Shown: positions 1 through 10,022, numbered from the stretch's first letter. The stretch is DNA of 64,000 nucleotides from Thiodiazotropha sp040506775 (GCA_040506775.1 JBEVWC010000022.1:1-64000), one strand, 5' to 3'. Numbers and translations: made by a program. Notes: generated by a model not told the origin, from the sequence alone.

Positions 1-1
1 C

Positions 2-412
2 GCTCATAGAGCCATCGCCCGTATCGTCAACAGCAGCCAGATGCGCAGACCCCAATCCAACCCGGCACGAACCCTCATCACACTCGCCGCCCGCCATAAG
101 GTTCGCTTACCCCCAGGTTTCGATGGCTGGGTCGCAGGGGGAGGAAAGCGCCTGGGCATCCCGGGCAGCGATCTCATGGAAATCGAGGAAGAGGAACTTC
201 TGCTGATGCCCTGGGACAGTCAGGCTGCCTCTCATACACCACCTGGAAGAGGACCTATCGGCCCGGGAGAGCTGATGCCGGCAAGCCGACCGCGTGACCC
301 AGGCACAGTGATGGGTACTCAGACCCGACCGGTGAACCCCGATGAAGTCATGGGTCAAAGTCTGACCCAAACCCTCAACCGTCTGGCCGCTCAGATAGCG
401 GCCTATGGCTAA
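2..412 (+). CDS. C-terminal part of an unrecognised protein (5' truncated by window edge)
   Basis: The frame is open from base 2 to a TAA at 410-412, so this is most simply the 3' end of a gene that starts outside the window; the first internal ATG is at 41. The visible ~136 residues start basic (RRPQSNPARTL), carry an acidic patch (MEIEEEELLLMPWD) and end in a Pro/Gly-rich linker and a short helix-like tail (SLTQTLNRLAAQIAAYG). No catalytic motif, signal or membrane segment is visible in this piece, and I do not recognise the family. The composition is low-complexity, so the frame could also be fortuitous, but its length and continuity to the window edge favour a real gene. Confidence 0.45.
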   Translation, partial: AHRAIARIVNSSQMRRPQSNPARTLITLAARHKVRLPPGFDGWVAGGGKRLGIPGSDLMEIEEEELLLMPWDSQAASHTPPGRGPIGPGELMPASRPRDPGTVMGTQTRPVNPDEVMGQSLTQTLNRLAAQIAAYG

Positions 413-684
413 GCTGACGAGGATGACCAGAGGCTGAGGATTCAGCAGCAGCGCAGATGGCGATTAATAGACTAATGGGCAAAACAGGGATCAATGTTAT
501 TACTGGCACCAGCAATCCCATCAATAATGCAATGGTGCTAGTTACGTAAAAGTGAGCACACGTTTAAACGAGGCGTAGTGACCTCTGAATCCGCCATGAT
601 TTAAATGACGCCAACCCTGCGGGCGGGTTGATGACATACCCTGGTGTCTTGCATCTCGTGTGAGTTGCATTTACGGGATCGCAT

Positions 685-1320
685 TCAAGATGCATTCGCC
701 TGCTTCTCCGCCAATGGAATGAAGTGCTCGGTCTCAAAGTCATACACCCAGACATCCCCGGTGGAGATGGAGTACACCCAACCGTGCAATTCGACTTTAC
801 CCTTCCTCAGTTGCAACGCGACCGAAGGATGGGTGCGCAGATTATCGAGTTGCGCACGCACATTTTCCTGGGTCGCGACCAGTAACCGGTCATCCGGGTC
901 CTCATGATCATGGTGGTCCTGCATGATACGTCGGGTGGTTTCTCCCTGGGCCACCCAGGCACGCACAGCTGGCAGGTCCTGTACGGATTCCGGATGCAGC
1001 AACGCTTTCATTACCGCACAATCCGTATGCCCGCAAACGATGATATGTGGCACCTCGAGCACGGCCATGGCGTACTCGATGGTTGCGGTACTGCTGCCCA
1101 GCATGGAACCGTAGGGGGGCACGATGTTCCCCGCGTTTCTGAGGATAAACAACTCCCCCGGATCGGTCTGGGTCAGCAGGGTCGGATCGACCCGGGAATC
1201 GGAGCAGGTGATGAACAGGGCGCGGGGTGACTGCTGGCTGGAAAGCTTGGAAAACAGCGCCTTCTTCGCCTCGAACACCTCACTGCGGAATTTAAGGAAA
1301 CCTTTGACTAGTTTTTCCAT
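685..1320 (-). CDS. can: beta-class carbonic anhydrase
   Basis: Catalyses reversible hydration of CO2 to bicarbonate in the cytoplasm. The 211 residues are full length for the bacterial beta class. The zinc ligands are visible: Cys39 in CSDSRVDP with the Asp41-Arg43 dyad, and His98 and Cys101 in the GHTDC motif. The glycine-rich stretch NAGNIVPPYG, typical of the fold, follows the first motif. The ATG at 1318-1320 is the natural start, as the first conserved helix begins right after it. It stands alone, with the alanine racemase ~300 bp upstream on the same strand. A role in bicarbonate supply for carboxylation or pH balance is inferred from the family only. Confidence 0.95.
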   Translation of the reverse strand: MEKLVKGFLKFRSEVFEAKKALFSKLSSQQSPRALFITCSDSRVDPTLLTQTDPGELFILRNAGNIVPPYGSMLGSSTATIEYAMAVLEVPHIIVCGHTDCAVMKALLHPESVQDLPAVRAWVAQGETTRRIMQDHHDHEDPDDRLLVATQENVRAQLDNLRTHPSVALQLRKGKVELHGWVYSISTGDVWVYDFETEHFIPLAEKQANAS

Positions 1321-1632
1321 GCTGGCGTCTCACATTACTCAGGACCCGGGGAATTCGCTCGACTCGGTGACGCGGTAATCAACGGATAGGTTGCCCACAT
1401 CGATAGTCGGTCTATTTCGAGACGAGCCATCAGCGGAAAATGATACCCCGTAAAGGGGTAACTTTGACACCCAAACCCACTGGCCACGAATCTGCCAGGT
1501 CTGTCTGTCATGTGAGTAGAAAACAAGCTGGCGTTCTTTAATAGGCATGAGAGATCCAGCGCGAGATATCCGCACTGTTTGACGAATGCGCCCAATGCAG
1601 GCACTCAGGAACAAGGTGATGTGATCTCTCAA

Positions 1633-2748
1633 TCAGATATATGTGATCTCATTCATGCTGCCGGCCATCAGGTTGATCTCCGTATGCACACTATCGAACG
1701 CATCCGCCATCTCTTCGAAGGTGATCGACTCATCGCCCTGATCACCAATCAAGATAACTTCATCACCCCATTTGGGTATCTGTGGCAGGTCGGTCACATC
1801 GATTGCTGTGACATTGAGGGAAACCCGCCCGACTACCGGGCAGCGCTGCCCCCCGATCAGCACAATGCCCTTATTGAACAGGGCACGCGGATAGCCTTCA
1901 CCAAAACCCACCGGTATGGCCGCTATCCTTGACGGCCGCTGGGTGATGAACAGACTGCCATAGCCAATCTTCGTTCCGGTCGGTATGTCGCGTACCTGGG
2001 CAATGCGACTCTTCACAGACATGACCGGCTTAAGTCCAGGAAGATTTTCGAAATTGCGTGAGGTCTTCACGCCGTAGCAGGCAGCACCGATGCGCACCAT
2101 GTCGCGTCGCAGGTTGGGCAGACGCGTCGTGGCCGCCGAGTTATGGGTGTGATAGATCACATCATCAGGCAATTCAGGTGCCAGGGTTTCAGCGAAATAG
2201 TCGAAAGCCTGTATCTGACCGAGACTGTAGTCCAGCGTCTTGTCATCCGCATTGGCCAAATGGGTCATCACACCGACGATGCGCAACCCAGGCAACGCCA
2301 GCACCTTTCGCATGGTATCCAGTTCGCCGAAATCGAACCCTCCTCGGCCCATTCCGGTATCGAGTTTGAGATGAACACGAACCGGTTCTCCACGACGCAC
2401 CCCGGCACGGCTCAGGTATTCCGCAGCTTCCCAGGTACCCACCTGTTCCTCAATGTCCAGATCAGCCAGTGACTCTTCGAGTTCCTCAGGCAAAGCCATG
2501 CGCAGCCGGATCAACGGGAAATCCTTCGATACCGCACGCACCGCATGTGCCTCGGGATTGGTGCAGATCCCGATGGAATCCGCACCGGCGGAGATCGCCG
2601 TTTCCACCAGACCGGCGAGACCGTGGCCATACGCATCCGCTTTCATCACCACGGACAGTTTAGCCGGTTGTACAAACTCCTTGAGAATGCGGATGTTGTT
2701 GGCAAACCGGGTCTTTGAAACGGTAACCGATATATGATGCTGTTTCAT
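1633..2748 (-). CDS. alr: alanine racemase (PLP-dependent)
   Basis: Fold-type III PLP enzyme interconverting L- and D-alanine for peptidoglycan. The N-terminal motif VVMKADAYGHG carries the PLP-binding lysine, and the C-terminal half carries GYGSLF, with the tyrosine expected to act as the second catalytic base. A frame extends upstream to a TTG at 2784, but the ATG at 2746-2748 is preferred: a GAGG Shine-Dalgarno sequence lies a few bases before it and family members begin at this point. That gives 371 residues, normal for the family. The last residues (EINLMAGSMNEITYI) differ from the usual Alr ending, so a broad-specificity amino-acid racemase is possible. Confidence 0.88.
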   Translation of the reverse strand: MKQHHISVTVSKTRFANNIRILKEFVQPAKLSVVMKADAYGHGLAGLVETAISAGADSIGICTNPEAHAVRAVSKDFPLIRLRMALPEELEESLADLDIEEQVGTWEAAEYLSRAGVRRGEPVRVHLKLDTGMGRGGFDFGELDTMRKVLALPGLRIVGVMTHLANADDKTLDYSLGQIQAFDYFAETLAPELPDDVIYHTHNSAATTRLPNLRRDMVRIGAACYGVKTSRNFENLPGLKPVMSVKSRIAQVRDIPTGTKIGYGSLFITQRPSRIAAIPVGFGEGYPRALFNKGIVLIGGQRCPVVGRVSLNVTAIDVTDLPQIPKWGDEVILIGDQGDESITFEEMADAFDSVHTEINLMAGSMNEITYI

Positions 2749-2784
2749 AGTGCCTCTGAGCAAAGTGCTCCTGGATATGTTCAA

Positions 2785-3335
2785 TATCTGATCGGATTAT
2801 ATCAAACACATTCACTGTAACATGGCCACTTCGTATCGGCCCAAAACCCCTCGGGTTATGATTGTTTTCTCAAAACGTCACGATGTAGCATCACAATCAA
2901 CTTAGTATCAGTCAAAGCTGTCACCAGTGGGCTCCAATCTTGATTGCGACGAGAACCTGATGCACAACGTCCAATGGGTTCGGCGTTCTTTCACCGGGCA
3001 GAACACCTTTTGAGGATTGGATCATATTGCACGCGAACGGTGCGATTTACGAAGGGAAGGAACAAACATTCCAATCAGCGATAGTGAGTGGATCAATTGC
3101 TTGGACTTACCGCATAAATGGTATTACCCGAGCAATTCCAGATTTCACAGATCTGATAAATATTCCGCAAACTGAAAGCGAATGCTTGCCGGGAAAGGTA
3201 ATAACCATCGTATTGAATTTCGTACTGGCAATCGTTGTGCAACAATACAGAAAATCCAATATACATTTTCGCTGTTACGGCTACATCACAGTATGCCATG
3301 TAAATGACACGAGTTCGGATTTTGATTTGGCAGTA
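2785..3335. other. intergenic stretch without a supported gene
   Basis: About 550 bases between alr and the first lipoprotein gene. Apart from the alr promoter candidate, I see no convincing coding pattern. A 120-codon frame on the plus strand (3027-3389) runs into the 3' end of the lipoprotein gene, has no ribosome binding site and shows no family resemblance, so it is not called. Confidence 0.5.
2796..2801 (-). promoter_or_regulatory. candidate extended -10 promoter of alr
   Basis: Read on the minus strand, this is TATAAT preceded by TG and one base (TGATATAAT), an extended -10 element ~50 bases before the chosen alr ATG. No good -35 hexamer is visible at 16-18 bases spacing, which is tolerated for extended -10 promoters. 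It also supports the start at 2748. Confidence 0.45.
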
Positions 3336-6113
3336 TCAATGCGGATTCTTAACCAAAACAAAGGCCCAAAATTCCTGCTTCACCGTTGAAAAATCAAACG
3401 GATCATTGGAGTCTGCCGGATTCAGCGGATTATAGTCCAGAATCTGAGTGTAGGGGACATGGTGTTCGAAATAAGGGTCGTTGTAACCATCCATCGATAG
3501 ATTGAAAAACGATCCATCATACACCCCTTCCATAATAGGTGTGTCCGGATTGGTTGCATTATAGATGAGGATCGTATCCCCATTTCGAGCATAATCACCC
3601 AGACTGATTGAAATGACTGGATCGCGGTTAGGGTTCACCACAATCATGTGTGCTTTTGTGGGATCGTACTTATTCGGCCGAATATCCACTCGCACAAAAG
3701 ATGGCACGTTTTCGATCAGATTACCCATATCATCACAGGCACCGCAACTGGTAGTACGCGAATAGAAGATTTTGTTGTTACGGAAGATCATATTGATCGG
3801 ATCTTCTTCCGGCGTAAATACATTCAGACCATGAATGTAATTTTCTTGGAAATCGTTCATCACCGGATCGACACTCAAGGAACCAAAGTATACCCCGGTT
3901 TTCGCATCTTCTCCGGAGACGAGGCGCAATCGTCCTCCCCACATCACGTTCCCTTTGCCAGTGAAATTGCTCAGCCCCGCTTCGCCTGTCGCGGAATAAA
4001 TTTGCAGGAAATTACCATAACAACCCATCATCAGGTTTTCACTGTAATCCCTTGGCGTCCCGGACTCATTCTGTGCGTAGAAACCGACACCGGATGAATT
4101 ATTTCCCGCGAACTCATGCCCAACATCAAACACCACATTGCCGTAGATTTCAGCGTTTTCGGCTCGCTTCCAGGAGGAAATACCAGCGCCTGCATGATGA
4201 ATCACCGTATTGATCACCTTGTTACCTGTCCCTCCATCAATGGTAGCGCCGTAGCGGATATACCTACCATGGTCGATATAGTATTGCCGGACAGCGATCG
4301 AGGCTTCAGCAGTCCCATCCCACACAACAGGAACATAATTGTTCTCAAACCGATAATCTTCGGGCAAAGCGGTCATCTCTACATCCCAGAACCAGACGTA
4401 GTTCGCCCCATCCGGCCACCAGAATCTCGGCCCACCATCCATACGCACGACAGCATCGAGTTCAGGACGAACATGTATAGGGCTTCCTTCCGTGCCCTGT
4501 ATTCTGACAGGCCAGAGCGTCGGCGGATCTACAGCATCCGTGACGGGGGCTATAGGCGAAACATAATCACCGGCCTTCATCCAGATGACGGAGTTACCTG
4601 GAATAGACTCCCTTTTCAACAACGCGTCATAAAGATTCCACGGATCATTTTCCGAACCGCTGCCTTGACCTGTCGCCACATCAGCAGAGACCCAGAACTC
4701 ATTGTACCCGGCGCTCAACGGCACTTCAGAAGACCACCGCTTGCGCTCTTCCGCATCGCCGATAATGCCGCTGGAAATCGGTTGCGCCTCGGCATGGGTC
4801 ACATGGGCCGTATAGATGGCCGTTGCTGCGGATTCGCCATTACCCAGTGTGCCGCCCGAATCATCATTGGTGATGGTGCCGACCGCTGTCGCCGTCTCCA
4901 AAACCGCATTCGCCGAGACGTTGGACAGACTGAGTGTGAACGTCTCGGTAGGTTCGTAGTCTCTGTCACCGTTCACGCTGACAACGATCTCACCCGAGGT
5001 CTCGGTCGCCGGAATGATCAGGATGCCGCTCGTGGCCGTGTAGTCGCTGCCGGCGCTCGCCGTCTCGTCCTGGGTGGCATAGTCGACGCTCACATCCCCA
5101 TCCGCCGCTTCGCTGAGACTCACCACGAAGTTCAGCATCACTGTGCCGCTGTCGCCTTCGCTGACCGAGGCATCGCCCACACTGAGGCCGGGCAGATTAT
5201 CCTCCTGGAAACTCGCGCCCACGGTGCAATCAGCGCTGATCGGACCGGTGGTGTAGAGATCGCCGTTGAGACTGCCGTTACAGCCCTCGACTTGGTCGAT
5301 ACGGTAGCCGTCTTCAACGCTGACGGTGAATTGGGCCGACTCCCCCGGAGCCACTGATTGGCTGGTTGGGCTGAGGCTGCCGCCACTGTCCGCATAGGTC
5401 GTTACGCTGTAGCTGACGCCGTCACTGCCGTCATCATTGTTGATGGTACCGACCGCTGTCGCGGTCACGAGGAGCGCATTCGCCGAGACATTGGACAGAC
5501 TGAGCGTGAACGTCTCGGTAGGCTCGTAGTCACTATCGCCCATCACGCTGACAGTAATCTCACCCGAGGTACTGGGTGCCGGGATGGTCAGGGTTCCGCT
5601 GGTGGCGGCGTAGTCACGACCGGCGCTCGCCGTCACGTCCTGGGTGGCATAATCGACGCTTACATCACCATCCGCCGCTTCGCTGAGACTCACCACGAAG
5701 TTCAGCACCACCGTGCCGCTGTCACCTTCGCTGACCGAGGCATCGCCCACTCTCAGGACGGGCAGATTATCCTCCAGGAAACTCGCGCTCACAGTGCAAT
5801 CAGCGCTGATCGGGCCGGTGGTGTAGCGGTCGCCATTGAGACTGCCGTTACAGCCCTCGACTTGCTCGATACGGTAGCCACTCTCGGTGATGACGGTGAA
5901 AAGGGCGGTTTCGCCCGGGGTTACCGACAAGCTGCTCGGGCTGAGGCTGCCCCCGCTGCCGGCTTGGGTCGTTACGCTGTATGTGGCCTGATCCCCACCG
6001 CCACCTTGCGTATCATCGGCTGAATCGCTGCTACTCTCGTCACATCCTGACGCCAACAGCGCCAGCATCAGAAATGACGCCCAGAACCAATCCCTGTAAC
6101 TTCTGTTCAACAC
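3336..6113 (-). CDS. surface lipoprotein A: two InlB-type repeats, two Calx-beta domains, right-handed beta-helix C-terminus
   Basis: The 925-residue product starts with a lipoprotein signal (LLASGC, lipid-acceptor Cys24) and an acidic/Ser linker. Then come two copies of a two-domain module: a ~70-residue bacterial (InlB B-like) repeat with a Cys pair (GCNGSL..DCTV), and a ~110-residue Calx-beta domain with VSEGDSGT and DYEPTETFTLSLSN signatures. From ~460 onward the chain resembles a right-handed beta-helix or pectate-lyase-like domain (DPWNLYDALL, GNSVIWMKAGDYVSP, repeated NxVxxxVG strands), so polysaccharide binding or cleavage is plausible but unproven. The start is GTG (6111-6113) or the next codon TTG, which sits better behind GGGGAAG. 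It lies 40 bp downstream of its paralogue, probably in one operon. Confidence 0.85.
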   Translation of the reverse strand: MLNRSYRDWFWASFLMLALLASGCDESSSDSADDTQGGGGDQATYSVTTQAGSGGSLSPSSLSVTPGETALFTVITESGYRIEQVEGCNGSLNGDRYTTGPISADCTVSASFLEDNLPVLRVGDASVSEGDSGTVVLNFVVSLSEAADGDVSVDYATQDVTASAGRDYAATSGTLTIPAPSTSGEITVSVMGDSDYEPTETFTLSLSNVSANALLVTATAVGTINNDDGSDGVSYSVTTYADSGGSLSPTSQSVAPGESAQFTVSVEDGYRIDQVEGCNGSLNGDLYTTGPISADCTVGASFQEDNLPGLSVGDASVSEGDSGTVMLNFVVSLSEAADGDVSVDYATQDETASAGSDYTATSGILIIPATETSGEIVVSVNGDRDYEPTETFTLSLSNVSANAVLETATAVGTITNDDSGGTLGNGESAATAIYTAHVTHAEAQPISSGIIGDAEERKRWSSEVPLSAGYNEFWVSADVATGQGSGSENDPWNLYDALLKRESIPGNSVIWMKAGDYVSPIAPVTDAVDPPTLWPVRIQGTEGSPIHVRPELDAVVRMDGGPRFWWPDGANYVWFWDVEMTALPEDYRFENNYVPVVWDGTAEASIAVRQYYIDHGRYIRYGATIDGGTGNKVINTVIHHAGAGISSWKRAENAEIYGNVVFDVGHEFAGNNSSGVGFYAQNESGTPRDYSENLMMGCYGNFLQIYSATGEAGLSNFTGKGNVMWGGRLRLVSGEDAKTGVYFGSLSVDPVMNDFQENYIHGLNVFTPEEDPINMIFRNNKIFYSRTTSCGACDDMGNLIENVPSFVRVDIRPNKYDPTKAHMIVVNPNRDPVISISLGDYARNGDTILIYNATNPDTPIMEGVYDGSFFNLSMDGYNDPYFEHHVPYTQILDYNPLNPADSNDPFDFSTVKQEFWAFVLVKNPH
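4690..6113 (-). repeat. long direct repeat, copy 1 (N-terminal module of lipoprotein A)
   Basis: This ~1424-base block recurs at 7583-9006, offset by 2893 bases. It runs from the start codon to codon ~474. Every stretch I compared by eye, and the full translations, were identical. The left edge is abrupt (at ACCCAGAACTC); the right edge fades just upstream of the start codon, where CACGACTTCC becomes CACCGTACTTCC. Confidence 0.9.
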
Positions 6114-6153
6114 GACTTCCCCGAATAATATCCCTCTCAGGCAATTGCCTATA

Positions 6154-9006
6154 TTAAGGATTTTTAATCAGTACAAATGCCCAGAACTCCCGTTCCACCG
6201 TCTGGTAGTCTCCCTCCGCGGTGTCTTTTGGATTTTCCTCAAGCGCCCACGAAACAGGTACATAGTATTCCCAGGCTTCGTTGGTATACCCGGTCATGGA
6301 CAGATTGAAATAGGAACCGTCATAAATTCCCTGCGCTATTGGCACAGCATCCGCCGTGAGGTTTGCCGCGTTATACACCAGAATATGATCGCCGCTGCTG
6401 GCCCATGTTCCAAGGTTAATGGCGATTGTCGGATCTCGATCCGCATTCATGACCACCATATTGGCTCGTCTGGGATCATACGCGTTTGGACGGATATACA
6501 CGGCTGATTTGCTCAGATGCGCTTCTACGTAATTACTCGATTCTGAACAGGCAACACATTCAGTCGTTCTGGAATAGATCACATGATTATTTGCAAATTC
6601 ATTGTCCGCCGCATCGAAAGCACCTGTGCGCATGGATACTGCATATAAGTAGTTCTCGGTAAAATGCTGATTAATTCCTTCGTCATCCCCAAATAACACA
6701 TCCACACGCGGACCAGACTGATTGACATCATCACCGATGATTCTGCCACCAAAGACAATATTCCCCTTGCCATACATCGAACCAAGGGCCGCTCCGCCTT
6801 GTGTTCGGGAATAGATTTGAAACGGATTCGAGAAACTGCCTGCGACGATGTTTTCATCGTAGTGCCGGGGAGTATCGGTAAGATTTTGCGCGTAAAAGCC
6901 CGGACCATGAGGTCTATCTTCCGCCAGATAACCGACATCGTTGACGACATTGCCATAGATCAGGGCATTCTCAGCCGATCCCCAGGAATTGATACCCCCA
7001 CTGCTACGGGTAACGATCATGTTGATCATCGCGTGCCTGTCACCGCCATGGATGGATGCGGTGCTTCTCTCAAACGAGTTGTTGTCCACGAGCCATTGTT
7101 TGACATCGTGATAAAACTCGACCGTACCGCCATAGCCTTCGCCAACCGGGATGAAGTAGTCAGGCTGAGGTCGATAGTCATCTTCAGGGAAGATATAGGC
7201 GCCTTCGGTATGCGCGGAAGCGAGGCTTGTCATCTCAGCATCCCAGAACCACACGCCGTTGGCCGCCCAGGCATCATCAAATTTCACACCACCATCGATA
7301 CGTACTTGCGCGCCTTCAACAGGCCGGATATGTATACCGCGGTTGTTGACGACATCGCCGTTCAGTCTGCGTATGGGCCAGAGCGGAATATTTGCCCCAT
7401 CGATGGTAGCCTGCCTGTCCGCAAGATTTGACTTCGGTGAGATATAATCACCACCTTCCAACCAGACAATCGAGTTATCGGGAATGGGGCCGCCTTGGTA
7501 GCTGAGACCTTCAAGGAGCGAATAGAGGCTCCAGGGATCCTCCCGGGTTCCACTACCCTCGCCTTCGGCGACATAAGCAGCAACCCAGAACTCATTGTAC
7601 CCGGCGCTCAACGGCACTTCAGAAGACCACCGCTTGCGCTCTTCCGCATCGCCGATAATGCCGCTGGAAATCGGTTGCGCCTCGGCATGGGTCACATGGG
7701 CCGTATAGATGGCCGTTGCTGCGGATTCGCCATTACCCAGTGTGCCGCCCGAATCATCATTGGTGATGGTGCCGACCGCTGTCGCCGTCTCCAAAACCGC
7801 ATTCGCCGAGACGTTGGACAGACTGAGTGTGAACGTCTCGGTAGGTTCGTAGTCTCTGTCACCGTTCACGCTGACAACGATCTCACCCGAGGTCTCGGTC
7901 GCCGGAATGATCAGGATGCCGCTCGTGGCCGTGTAGTCGCTGCCGGCGCTCGCCGTCTCGTCCTGGGTGGCATAGTCGACGCTCACATCCCCATCCGCCG
8001 CTTCGCTGAGACTCACCACGAAGTTCAGCATCACTGTGCCGCTGTCGCCTTCGCTGACCGAGGCATCGCCCACACTGAGGCCGGGCAGATTATCCTCCTG
8101 GAAACTCGCGCCCACGGTGCAATCAGCGCTGATCGGACCGGTGGTGTAGAGATCGCCGTTGAGACTGCCGTTACAGCCCTCGACTTGGTCGATACGGTAG
8201 CCGTCTTCAACGCTGACGGTGAATTGGGCCGACTCCCCCGGAGCCACTGATTGGCTGGTTGGGCTGAGGCTGCCGCCACTGTCCGCATAGGTCGTTACGC
8301 TGTAGCTGACGCCGTCACTGCCGTCATCATTGTTGATGGTACCGACCGCTGTCGCGGTCACGAGGAGCGCATTCGCCGAGACATTGGACAGACTGAGCGT
8401 GAACGTCTCGGTAGGCTCGTAGTCACTATCGCCCATCACGCTGACAGTAATCTCACCCGAGGTACTGGGTGCCGGGATGGTCAGGGTTCCGCTGGTGGCG
8501 GCGTAGTCACGACCGGCGCTCGCCGTCACGTCCTGGGTGGCATAATCGACGCTTACATCACCATCCGCCGCTTCGCTGAGACTCACCACGAAGTTCAGCA
8601 CCACCGTGCCGCTGTCACCTTCGCTGACCGAGGCATCGCCCACTCTCAGGACGGGCAGATTATCCTCCAGGAAACTCGCGCTCACAGTGCAATCAGCGCT
8701 GATCGGGCCGGTGGTGTAGCGGTCGCCATTGAGACTGCCGTTACAGCCCTCGACTTGCTCGATACGGTAGCCACTCTCGGTGATGACGGTGAAAAGGGCG
8801 GTTTCGCCCGGGGTTACCGACAAGCTGCTCGGGCTGAGGCTGCCCCCGCTGCCGGCTTGGGTCGTTACGCTGTATGTGGCCTGATCCCCACCGCCACCTT
8901 GCGTATCATCGGCTGAATCGCTGCTACTCTCGTCACATCCTGACGCCAACAGCGCCAGCATCAGAAATGACGCCCAGAACCAATCCCTGTAACTTCTGTT
9001 CAACAC
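6154..9006 (-). CDS. surface lipoprotein B: paralogue of lipoprotein A with a different beta-helix C-terminus
   Basis: The 950-residue product shares residues 1 to ~474 with lipoprotein A without any difference that I can see: lipobox LLASGC, two InlB-type repeats and two Calx-beta domains. After the EFWV motif the two diverge at once. The C-terminal ~475 residues are still related in layout (DPWSLY, IPDNSIVWLEGGDYISP, MVVMNADRDPTIAINLG, ending EFWAFVLIKNP) but differ strongly in sequence. The C-terminal half again looks like a parallel beta-helix of the pectin-lyase type. The start is GTG (9004-9006) with the same GGGGAAG-type ribosome binding site as the paralogue. It is probably the first gene of a two-gene transcript, with the promoter in the AT-rich stretch 9010-9220. 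Confidence 0.85.
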   Translation of the reverse strand: MLNRSYRDWFWASFLMLALLASGCDESSSDSADDTQGGGGDQATYSVTTQAGSGGSLSPSSLSVTPGETALFTVITESGYRIEQVEGCNGSLNGDRYTTGPISADCTVSASFLEDNLPVLRVGDASVSEGDSGTVVLNFVVSLSEAADGDVSVDYATQDVTASAGRDYAATSGTLTIPAPSTSGEITVSVMGDSDYEPTETFTLSLSNVSANALLVTATAVGTINNDDGSDGVSYSVTTYADSGGSLSPTSQSVAPGESAQFTVSVEDGYRIDQVEGCNGSLNGDLYTTGPISADCTVGASFQEDNLPGLSVGDASVSEGDSGTVMLNFVVSLSEAADGDVSVDYATQDETASAGSDYTATSGILIIPATETSGEIVVSVNGDRDYEPTETFTLSLSNVSANAVLETATAVGTITNDDSGGTLGNGESAATAIYTAHVTHAEAQPISSGIIGDAEERKRWSSEVPLSAGYNEFWVAAYVAEGEGSGTREDPWSLYSLLEGLSYQGGPIPDNSIVWLEGGDYISPKSNLADRQATIDGANIPLWPIRRLNGDVVNNRGIHIRPVEGAQVRIDGGVKFDDAWAANGVWFWDAEMTSLASAHTEGAYIFPEDDYRPQPDYFIPVGEGYGGTVEFYHDVKQWLVDNNSFERSTASIHGGDRHAMINMIVTRSSGGINSWGSAENALIYGNVVNDVGYLAEDRPHGPGFYAQNLTDTPRHYDENIVAGSFSNPFQIYSRTQGGAALGSMYGKGNIVFGGRIIGDDVNQSGPRVDVLFGDDEGINQHFTENYLYAVSMRTGAFDAADNEFANNHVIYSRTTECVACSESSNYVEAHLSKSAVYIRPNAYDPRRANMVVMNADRDPTIAINLGTWASSGDHILVYNAANLTADAVPIAQGIYDGSYFNLSMTGYTNEAWEYYVPVSWALEENPKDTAEGDYQTVEREFWAFVLIKNP
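7583..9006 (-). repeat. long direct repeat, copy 2 (N-terminal module of lipoprotein B)
   Basis: Second copy of the ~1424-base block at 4690-6113. Identity at DNA level next to diverged C-terminal halves implies a recent duplication or gene conversion confined to the surface-anchor and Calx-beta part. Confidence 0.9.
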
Positions 9007-9223
9007 CGTACTTCCCCGAAAAACTGCATATCGGAATTCGAAAGACGTTTCCAGTGTATGTTGAAAACACTGAATTTCGCATCATTTAAGCGGTTAATCT
9101 TCTTCTAAATTCAAACCAGTTCACATAAACCACGGAATAAAATATATAGCTCTTCTAACAAATCATTGTTAATCGCATATGAAACGGACACAACGCAAGG
9201 AATCGACGATTCATACATCAAGC

Positions 9224-9929
9224 TCACTTGTTGACTTCATTAAGGCGGGAATGACTTTCCTGAAATGCCAGTAATGATGGGTAACAGTAAAGGGCTTTAT
9301 CACTTTGAGCACCGCCCACTATTACACAATCCAAACCCGCTGCTTCTGCACCACCCAGATCACGTCTTATGGAATCCCCTATCACAAGACAGTTTTCTTT
9401 TTTTGCCCCTAGATTGTTAACAACCCATTCAAATGGCTCAGGAGATGGCTTAACCACTCCATGATCTGATGAAAACCAGCAGACTGAGAATAAATTCCAA
9501 AGATCCAATTTCCGGAATGTCTCGACCCACATTGTCTTGGGTGCCCAGATGTCGATCACCAATGACAAGGTGAATTCGTTGCTCAGAAGCTTCAGGCAAC
9601 GCACGTAGTCTTCCGGGATTTCCCCATGCTCATGATGTGAAAAGGTCTCACTGATTTTTGTTTTTTCGAATTGATCAAGCCTGATCGTCGTACAGGCATC
9701 GATGGATTGATCCAACGTTGGAAAACAATCTCGGTACGCTTCAGCAGGGTATTTCTGTTCCAGGTAGTCATAAACCTGACAAATCAATCGATTCACGTAC
9801 CCGGATGAGAGTTTACCCCCCTATCGATTTATAGAAAGTCGAGTAGTCTTCGTTAACTCCAAAACGGTCTACACCGAACATGAATGTATTATTCATATCC
9901 AACAACAGGATCTTTTTCTTGGAGATCAT
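9224..9929 (-). pseudogene. HAD-family hydrolase gene split by a frameshift in a G6 run
   Basis: The minus strand reads a 38-codon frame from ATG 9927-9929 (MISKKKILLLDMNNT..., HAD motif I DxNxT) to a TAA at 9813-9815. The remaining ~190 codons lie in another frame down to 9224 and contain motif III/IV-like sequence (VVKPSPEPFEWVV, CLVIGDSIRRDLGGAEAAGL). The break sits at six G residues (C run 9816-9821). Removing one G joins the parts as YKSIGGKLSSGYVNRLI, giving a ~234-residue HAD phosphatase of normal size. It may be a decayed gene, a phase-variable tract or a sequencing indel. A more degraded copy lies at 11461-11938. Substrate unknown. Confidence 0.75.
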
Positions 9930-10022
9930 AAAACATTCCTCATCGACCAGACTTTACCCATACAGTGCGCACGGCACATGATCGATACGAAACTGATGGT
10001 CGCAACCAGAAGTATAATTGCG

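Noticed and set aside
1335..1632. Two overlapping minus-strand frames of ~90 codons upstream of the carbonic anhydrase gene
   Set aside because: They overlap each other in different frames, resemble no family and lack a convincing start.
3027..3389. 120-codon plus-strand frame downstream of lipoprotein A
   Set aside because: Overlaps the end of the lipoprotein gene, no Shine-Dalgarno sequence, no recognisable family.
4116..6023. Long plus-strand frames (413 and 221 codons, repeated at 7495-8916) opposite the Calx-beta lipoproteins
   Set aside because: They lie antisense to clear repeat-domain genes, have Arg/His-rich composition with no family resemblance, and recur only because the sense strand is duplicated.
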